Assembly: GCA_025738555.1 (NCBI GenBank)
Contig: JAOVFP010000004.1
Location: 5,890,001-5,954,000 of the forward strand
Length of the DNA stretch: 64,000 nucleotides
Source of the DNA: Cyathus striatus
Taxonomy: Eukaryota > Basidiomycota > Agaricomycetes > Agaricales > Nidulariaceae
Reading direction: 5' to 3'
Both the position numbers and the translations under genes were made by a program. The notes under the pieces are model-generated. The model worked only from the letters and a program-made list of their open reading frames with translations. It made no database searches and was not told the DNA's origin. Position 1 is the first letter of the stretch. Each line of letters begins with the position of its first letter. Below are positions 56,352 through 64,000 of this stretch, piece after piece.

Positions 56352-58910
56352 GCAAGTTACATGTGCTGCTACGGCCACAAATAAGAGCCTCTTTCGCTGC
56401 TTTTAGTTTGAAAGTTTAAACATATGTTTAAGTTCCAGAGTGAATCACAATAACTGTAACACCTCTTCTACAGAGTAAAGACATAACTCGTCATTAAAAA
56501 AATATTCAATAGGTCTGTACATTGAAAAATATTCTCCGAGTTAGCCAAAGATAGACACAGACAACTTCATACAGTAAACGCTCCCAGGCAGCTGGTCAGA
56601 ACACTCTTAACTCGGTAGTCATAATAACCCAACAAGCGCCATACATCTCAGGCAACGTGCAACACACGAGGATCATGCTCAATCATGCGCTTTTTAGTCT
56701 TCAACAGCTCCTGTGCTCACTCGAGGTCTAGAGGAGGAGAGAACCGGGCGCCACCGGCGGGGCGTTAAAACGCCACTATAACGAGAGTTGTTCGCCGAGC
56801 CTGGAATGCAGTTAAGAATATTCGGAAATAAAGAAAAGTATGGGTGTATGTCATGGCTTGGTTTTTCCGCGGGTGATAACTACTTGAGAACCTGAACACA
56901 TCCTTTTTTTAAATATATCGTTGGACACGAGGCAGTCGCGTACCTTGCGCTATGTCCTTCCACGATCGAGGTTTTCAGCAACCGAGAGATCTATGGCACT
57001 GTGCAACGAATTGGATCTTCTCTTTTCTTGATCACAGCGCTTCATTGAAGTCCGAGTCGAACCGTTCCGGGTTGTTTGAACTTTGCACTCCACTTCCCAT
57101 GGCCAAATTCGACGATCTGCTACTGACTACTGACACCGGAACGCTGCGTATCCGAAATTACATATAGGTCTGGGATCGATAGGACTGGATAAGCTTGGGA
57201 TAAGCGGAGTATGTATGTAATTAGTGTGTAGGTTAATGTATCGTTTGTGTCAGGTGAGAGAGGGAGGAGGACCTTTGAGGTGATGGGTTCTTGTTCGCGG
57301 TGCGAGGGGCGAAGTTTTAACGAAGTGGGATTGGAGGACGAGTGCAGGTCTAGGCTTGTAGATTGGACTTGTGATGGTAAAACGTGTTTGGTATCGATCT
57401 GAGAAGGTGGATTTTGGTTGGGTAGTTGGATAGGGTACATTCTATTGGCTGGATGCTGTTGGATGGTTGGGTACGGCTTCTGCTGGAATTTGGCGTGAGT
57501 TGCTGTGAAAGTATTATCGACTAGAAAAGGGATAGAACATTTTACAGTATGTATTGGTAGTCAGGGTGAGTGGAAGAGAGCATTCCAGCGCTTTAAGCTA
57601 AGTTCTGGGTTTTAATTCTTTGTATTGTGAGATAAGACGGATTGACTCGGATAGTACTTAGGGCGTTAGTTAATAGCTATGCATACGCCTCGCGTATTCA
57701 ACGCGTATCAGTAATGTATGTAATGAGATAGACTCACTCGGAATACATGCGGGGAAATAGAATAGACTGAATTAACGCTTCTTTTCCATTTTTGATTTCG
57801 GGCTTTATTGTGCTTTGACTGTTTGACACAATTGGAGTATCAGATGACCCAGGCATCTATTCATTTTGGACAGTTGGTTGCGGGTTTTGGATCCGTTGAC
57901 TCTGTGAGAGTTGGTTTGAGGTTTTGGAAATTGTGCGGTATGTTGTATATTATTCGGATTCGTAGGTGTTGATGTTGAGCGATGCGTCGGAGCTGGAAGA
58001 AAAAGAGGAATAAGGTATAAGGTATACTATGAATTTGAATTTCAGTGGGCTTCCGAGTAGTATATAGAGGTGGGAATACTTGGATCGGTATTTACGGACC
58101 TTGGTCCGTCCTTGCCTTGCATGAGCCTCGTTTTGCTTTGATTTGGATTGGACTCGTGCTGTGGGGTGGGATTTAAGTTGTTATTTGGTGGGAAGATGAT
58201 TTGGATTGGATTGGGAATGGATATGCTCGGAAATTCTGGGTTATGTGGAAAATGGTAATGTTTAATGCGTTGTTAGCGTTTATGAGGTTGGATAAGATTG
58301 GTAAGATGTGTCCGATTGTATTTCTATATACTGCAATGTAAATCCTGTAACCTCGAAAGTGGGGTTGACAGTTTCCTGTTTTATACATAGTACGCTCTCG
58401 TTCAAAGAAAGTACGACCAGTGGAGTACTTGGAGAACTATTGATCCGAAGGTTCGAAGTGCGGTTCATGCAGCGCAGCGGATGTAGTACAACGGTTACAC
58501 TGATTCATGGAGTTTGGAGTGTAGAGACAGCCGCCATCGGCAGTGATAGACTCATCTAACGTTTTTGTGGAGTGTGTGGTGGTTGGAATGGAAGGCGCTA
58601 AAGCCCAAGAGTCAGACCCGTCGCCGGTCTATTAAAATCTATTAGTCATAACTAAATTCAAACCAAACCAGTTCGACCGTTCTTGTTATTTTCACAAGGT
58701 TCCCACGCAGCCACACGGATTTGCTTATCCAGATTAACCCGCTTTCGTGCTCGTTCCATTCCCTTTCTCTCTCCCTCGCCCGAGCCCTCTGTCCCTCGGC
58801 TTCTTTGTCTCTGTCTCTCTCAGTCTTCTTCCTCCACTGTTATCGACTATCCACTGGTGTACAGGAAACATAACATAACATAATCCAAGAAGGAAAGAAA
58901 GAATAAGAAA
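56352..58910. other. Long upstream region of the histidine kinase gene
   Basis: No supported coding sequence; the short frames at 56952 and 57120 lack domains. From about 58750 to 58840 the plus strand is a CT-rich tract (CCTTTCTCTCTCCCTCGCCC and similar), a common feature just upstream of transcription starts of well-expressed fungal genes. It ends 70 bp before the kinase ATG and probably marks its core promoter. Confidence 0.45.
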
Positions 58911-61900
58911 ATGTCAACACACGATCCCTTCCTGGACCACCTAGTCCGTCTTCTATCCGTATACGAGCTCGGCCCACACCAAGGAGCCAAAATCCCTCTA
59001 TTCCCTCGTACCCAGGTATCAGAGACCACCAAGGCAGATTGGCGGGTTAACGCCATCCAGCGCTCCCTCGCGCATGTTGCTCGACGGATGTGGAGAGCCG
59101 AGGAAGCGTTGGATGTTGCCAAGCGTCGTGGTGGGGCCGGATATTTGTGGACGGAGGGGTATTATGGCGATGGGACTACGCCTGAGGAGGATGGCATTGG
59201 GGGTGTGATGGAACGGTTGGAGAAGATGGGGTTGTTGGCTCAGGCTCAGGATAGGGAAGAGGAGGAGGGGGAGGTGGGTTGGGTGGTGACACTCCTTTTT
59301 TTTTTGTTTTGCTTTTTTGGGTGTTGATAAGGTTGATAGATCCCTTCGCCGATTGTTGATGTTGAGCCTCCGTCTGCTACTTCTGAGTCTCAGTCCAGTC
59401 CCAACGGCGCTCCCGACACCTCGAACACCAACACCAACGGCACAACATCTACTGGCACACCCTCAACAACGACATCAAACAAACCACGCAGCATAACGCT
59501 TCCCGCACCTGCTTTCCCCGATCCTATCACCGGAACTACTTACTGTCCTACTTGCGGACGCGGTGTCGGCGGCTCATCGCCTGGGTATGAATGGATTCCT
59601 AATGGTAGTGAACAATCTCCTGGTGTGTTTCTTTTCTTTTCTTTTCTGATTTTTGACAAATGTGTTAATGAGGATATGTAGGCATTCCAACTCCGAATAG
59701 TACTTCTCCTATGGTTCTTCCTATGGGTCCGCTTACGGCTGCTGCGTTTGAGAGTGGCATGAGCGCTGTGGAGGAGTTGAGGTTGTTAAAGGCTCAGGTC
59801 AGTTTCTTTCATTGCTGTTCGGGGGTGGGGGTGGACCCGTTTTTCCTCCTTTCTCCCTCTTTCTCCGCCCTTCTCTCCTCCTCCCTTTTCTCCCCTTCTT
59901 TTTTCCTCCCCCTCTTTTCTCCCTTCTCTCCTCCCTTCTCCCCCTTCTTTCTTCCTCACCCTCTTTGCTCTCTCCTACCCCTTCTTTCCCCCCTCTTCCT
60001 CCGCCTTACAACAACACTAACCACCTTCACAGGTCCAAGACGTAGCTCGCGTATGCAACGCCGTCGCACGTGGTGATTTGAGTCAGAAGATTACGGTCCC
60101 CGTTCAGGGTGTGGTTATGGTTCAGCTTAAGGACGTTATTAATGGCATGGTGTGTTTCTTTCTTTCTTTTTGGGGGGTGGGATGGGGTTGCCTCTCTTTG
60201 CGTCGTGCCCTCGTACCTCTACTCCTGCTTCCTGTCAGGGAATGCGAGACGCGGAGACGGAGGCATGATCTCCCTCTCTCGCGAGCTAATCACTAGGAAC
60301 TGAACTGAGCTGATGATTATGTGATATGTAGGTTGATAAATTGGGACAATTCGCAAAGGAAGTTACTCGTGTTTCGCAGGAGGTTGGGACTGAGGGGTGA
60401 GTGTTTTTGTTTTCTTGGTTGTGTGTTTTGGTGTGGTTTCTGCGTTTTGTGTTTCGGGAGGTTGGAGATTCGAGATTCGAGATTCGTGAGCGGGTGTACT
60501 GGACTGTGATCCCTTGTCGCTGTGCGATACCCCGCCCGATGTGATCCGTTCACTGCGTTCGACGTCGCCGTCGTCGTTGTGCGACACCGGATATGATCTA
60601 TTGTCTGCTACGCTCTGCGCTTTCAACAGGTGTGGTATTCACGTCAAGCTCTCGGAGTCTTGATTCGTGCGGTTGATGGGCATCATCCATCTACGTTCTT
60701 CATCCCCTCATCCCCGCGCGAGATATCGTTCCATCGGAGACGATCGGCCCCCATTATCAGTTATGGGTGATCTACACTTTCCATGTCCTCCCCCTAATCT
60801 ATTCTTGCGCCCTTCTGCGTGGAGTGGACACCGGCACTTCATCCCCTCATCCCAGCGCGAGATATCGCTCCATCGGAGATGATCTGTCCCCATTATCAGT
60901 TATGGGTGATCTACAATTTCCATGTCCTCCCCCTGATCTTCTGCGTGGAGACACCGGCACCCTGGTTTATTATCGTCGTGCCCTAATCACCTTTGTGATA
61001 TTCGTGATATTCGTTTGGGGTGGAGGGTTGTGATCGGATTCTTTTCGGTGTTTTCCTATTCCGCTTTTCTCTCCTCGTTTTTGTGCTTCTGTCTTCTCGT
61101 TACTTCTGCCTGGCCCGTGCGGCTCGCCATTTGACGTGGCAGTGTCAGTGACCCCTTTCTCATTGTATGTTCTCGGGCAGTGTGCCTTTTTGGCTGATGG
61201 GAACGGGGTACCCTGATATGAGCCATGATGTCATTGATATAGGCATTCCGCGTCATTCTCATCATTGAACCGGTTCACTTTATCTTTCTTTACCTCACCT
61301 CACCTTTCCAAAAATAACTAACCAATCCCCACAGTAAACTCGGTGGTCAGGCACTCGTATTGGACGTTGAAGGAACATGGCGCGAGCTCACGGGTGTCGT
61401 AAACAAGTTGGCTGCGAATTTGACGTCACAGGTCCGGTCTATTGCAAAGGTTACCAAGGCTGTTGCGTTGGGTGATTTGAGTAAGCAGATTGAGGTTGAT
61501 GCTCGGGGCGAAATTTTGGATTTGAAGAATACGGTTAATGGTATGGTAGTTCGGTGTGTTTTCTTCCTTTTTTTCGTTTTAGGGTGTGGTGCTGATAAGA
61601 CATGTAGTTTGCGAGCTTTAGCAGCTGAAGTTACTCGAGTTACATTGGAAGTCGGATCTCAAGGAAAATTGGGTGGTCAAGCGCATGTGCCGGACGTGGA
61701 AGGGGTTTGGTTTGAATTGGTTAGAAATGTGAATCGGATGTGTTCGTCGTTGACGGACCAGGTTCGGTCTATTGCTGTTGTTACGACTGCTGTTGCTCGT
61801 GGAGATTTGACGCAGAAGATTGAGATTCAGGTGGAGGGTGAGATGTCTACTTTGAAGAGTGAGTTTTTCCTTGGTTTTTGAGAATGGGGTGCTGATATGG

Positions 61901-64000
61901 GGTAGGTACGGTTAATTCCATGGTGGATCAGTTGTCGGCGTTTGCGAGTGAGGTGACGCGTGTTGCTTTGGAGGTTGGAACGCAGGGTATTTTGGGTGGG
62001 CAGGCGCGTGTTGAGGGTGTTCAAGGAACTTGGGCTGATTTGACGAGGAATGTCAATGTATGTCTTTTCTTTTGTCTTTGGTGCTGGGTGCTGATGCTGT
62101 TGTAGAAAATGGCTTCGAACTTGACGGATCAAGTGCGTTCCATCTCGGAAGTGACGAAGGCTGTCGCTTTGGGCGATTTGGGCCGGACTGTCAATGTCGA
62201 TGTTCAGGGTGAAATGCTGGATTTGAAGATGACTGTCAATTCCATGGTGGGCCAGCTCCGTCGTCTTGCTAGCGAGGTATCCCGTGTCTCGTTGGAAGTA
62301 GGCACGGAGGGTATATTGGGAGGACAAGCTTCCGTTCCTGATGTACAGGGCATGTGGAAGGTGTTGACGGATAATGTCAATTTGATGGCTATGAACTTGA
62401 CTAATCAGGTCCGGTCTATTGCGGAGGTTACCAAGGCTGTTGCTAGTGGTGATTTGACGAAGAAGATCGAGGTGGATGTGAAGGGCGAGATTTTGGAGTT
62501 GAAGGAGACTGTTAATGGGATGACGCAGTCCCTTAGTGTGTTTGCTGCTGAGGTTACGCGTGTGGCTAGGGAGGTTGGGACGGAGGGTAAGTTGGGTGGT
62601 CAGGCGCAGGTTACCGGTGTTGGTGGCACGTGGAAGGATTTGACGGATAATGTGAATGTTATGGCGAATAATTTGACGTTACAGGTTCGGACTATTGCCG
62701 TTGCCACTGTGAGTTCTTTTCTCTCTCTTTTGGTGTTACCGGTACTGATTGGATGATTAGACGGCTGTGGCCCGCGGTGATTTGACACAGAAGATTGTCG
62801 GCGTGTCTGTTGCCGGAGAGATGTTGAATCTTGTCAACACTATCAATGACATGATTGACCAGTTGGCCATTTTCGCTGCGGAGGTGAAGAAGGTCGCGCG
62901 TGAGGTTGGGACGGAGGGCAAGTTAGGTGTGCAGGCTGAGGTTGGGAATGTGCAGGGTATTTGGCAGGAGATTACGTTTGTCCTTTTTCATCCATTCTCT
63001 TTTTTCGATGCTGATGTGTCGTAGGTTGTCCGTGAACACGATGGCTGGCAATTTGACGACGCAAGTGCGTGGCTTTGCACAGATTTCGGCTGCTGCCATG
63101 GACGGCGACTTTACGCGGTTCATTACTGTCGAGGCGAGTGGGGAGATGGATTCGTTGAAGACGCAGATCAATCAGATGGTGTTTAATTTGAGGGATAGTA
63201 TTCAGAAGAATACGGCTGCGCGTGAGGCGGCCGAGTTGGCGAATAGGAGTAAGAGTGAGTTTTTGGCTAATATGTCGCATGAGATTAGGTTCGTCTTGTC
63301 TTCTTTGTTTGTGGCAAGAGCTGATGGTTTATAGGACGCCGATGAATGGTATTATTGGAATGACGGAGTTGACGTTAGATAGTGATCTTAATAGATCACA
63401 GAGGGAGAGCTTGTTATTAGTCCATTCGTTGGCGAGGTCGTTATTATTGATTATTGATGATATTTTGGATATCTCCAAGAGTGCGTATCTTTGTTTTTTG
63501 CTTTGCGGATGCTGACTCCTGGACAGTCGAAGCTGGTCGCATGACAATGGAAGCTGTTTCTTACTCCCTCCGCCAAACTGTCTTCGGGATCCTCAAGACG
63601 TTAGTCGTCCGCGCGTCCCAGAACAACTTGGACCTGACGTACGACGTCGAGCCGGATATTCCTGATCAGCTCATCGGTGACTCGCTGCGTCTCCGGCAGG
63701 TTATTACCAACCTTGTCGGAAACGCGATCAAGTTCACTCCGAGCAAGGCGACGCGCAAGGGCCATGTTGCTCTTAGCTGTCGCTTGCTTGCGCTCGATGA
63801 TCAGAGTGTTACCCTCGAGTTCTGTGTTACTGATACTGGCATTGGTATTGCGAAGGATAAGTTGAACCTTATCTTCGATACGTTCTGTCAGGCTGATGGG
63901 TCTACTACGCGAGTGAGTACTTTGTCTTCCGGTTGATGAGCGCTGGCTGATAGGTGTAGGAATACGGTGGTACTGGCTTGGGATTATCTATCTCTAAGCG
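58911..64000 (+). CDS. Group III hybrid histidine kinase (Nik1/Os-1 type), 3' truncated by window
   Basis: Osmosensing histidine kinase upstream of the HOG pathway and, in other fungi, the target linked to fludioxonil/iprodione action. ATG at 58911 ([20 protein letters not shown]). Exon 2 has [11 protein letters not shown], exon 3 the coiled EELRLLKAQ. Seven HAMP-like repeats follow, each with a GDL or GDF motif, for example [30 protein letters not shown] and MDGDFTRFI, with [16 protein letters not shown] linkers. Then come the H-box NMSHEIR joined to [12 protein letters not shown], the N-box [16 protein letters not shown]1 [13 protein letters not shown], the F-box-like [10 protein letters not shown] and G2 [12 protein letters not shown] at the edge. 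The receiver domain lies beyond the window. Many short introns plus one of 938 nt (60397-61334). No lesion seen. Confidence 0.93.
60397..61334 (+). other. Long intron of the histidine kinase gene with a tandem duplication
   Basis: Donor GTGAGT follows GGGACTGAGG, and the acceptor CCCCACAG precedes TAAACTCGGTGG; the join restores the [12 protein letters not shown] linker. The intron is 938 nt where its neighbours are about 50-230. It contains two copies of a 139-bp unit starting TTCATCCCCTCATCCC at 60699 and 60838, each with GCGAGATATCG and CATTATCAGTTATGGGTG. No coding content seen. Confidence 0.8.

Noticed and set aside
59711..60076. Frames rich in Ser/Pro/Phe/Leu across 59810-60010
   Set aside because: They read through the pyrimidine-rich intron between the LLKAQ exon and the [16 protein letters not shown] exon of the histidine kinase.

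Overview
The window is nuclear DNA from a filamentous basidiomycete, most likely a mushroom-forming Agaricomycete. The genes are broken by many 45-60 nt GT-AG introns. F-box/LRR genes, salicylate-hydroxylase-like FAD monooxygenases and an SRPK-like kinase relic occur together, and the right end carries a group III (Nik1-type) hybrid histidine kinase with a long HAMP array. No bacterial or viral signature is seen. Gene models below were assembled by eye from reading frames and splice sites, so exon edges are approximate unless a coordinate is given.

Layout. 1-2.5 kb: low-complexity DNA, then a minus-strand gene of unknown function. 2.7-8.1 kb: an SRPK-like kinase broken by 4.2 kb that holds a 20-bp minisatellite. 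8.2-18 kb: FAD monooxygenase 1 (minus), a MITE, an F-box/LRR gene, a membrane protein gene, tRNA-Ser(GCU) and monooxygenase 2 (plus). 18.7-25 kb: an unknown minus-strand gene, a 1.37-kb Mutator-like non-autonomous element and monooxygenase 3. 25.2-36.5 kb: a truncated F-box copy, then a complete 9,871-bp DNA transposon with 426-bp inverted repeats and a perfect 6-bp target duplication. The transposon carries a DDE/integrase-type transposase, a divergent BTB/POZ gene, a long accessory gene and captured or rearranged segments. 36.5-45.9 kb: a gene using a second copy of a duplicated promoter, an F-box gene, relics, and monooxygenase 4. 46.4-54.7 kb: a tandem pair of F-box genes, the second split by a 1.5-kb TIR element; between them lies a decayed copy of the histidine kinase N-terminus. 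55.1-56.4 kb: a short-chain dehydrogenase. 58.9-64 kb: the histidine kinase, cut off by the window edge.

Together this looks like a fast-evolving accessory block (tandem and dispersed FAD monooxygenases, F-box genes, repeated transposon insertion, relic copies) beside a conserved signalling gene. The four monooxygenases and the SDR all have a TATA box 47-93 bp upstream of the ATG, suggesting inducible catabolic or detoxifying enzymes. No substrate can be read from the sequence. The most notable object is the 9.9-kb transposon: its boundaries are exact, its gene content is unusual, and the lesions recognised in it (two transposase stops, a lost splice donor, one BTB stop) are all consistent with CpG transitions.
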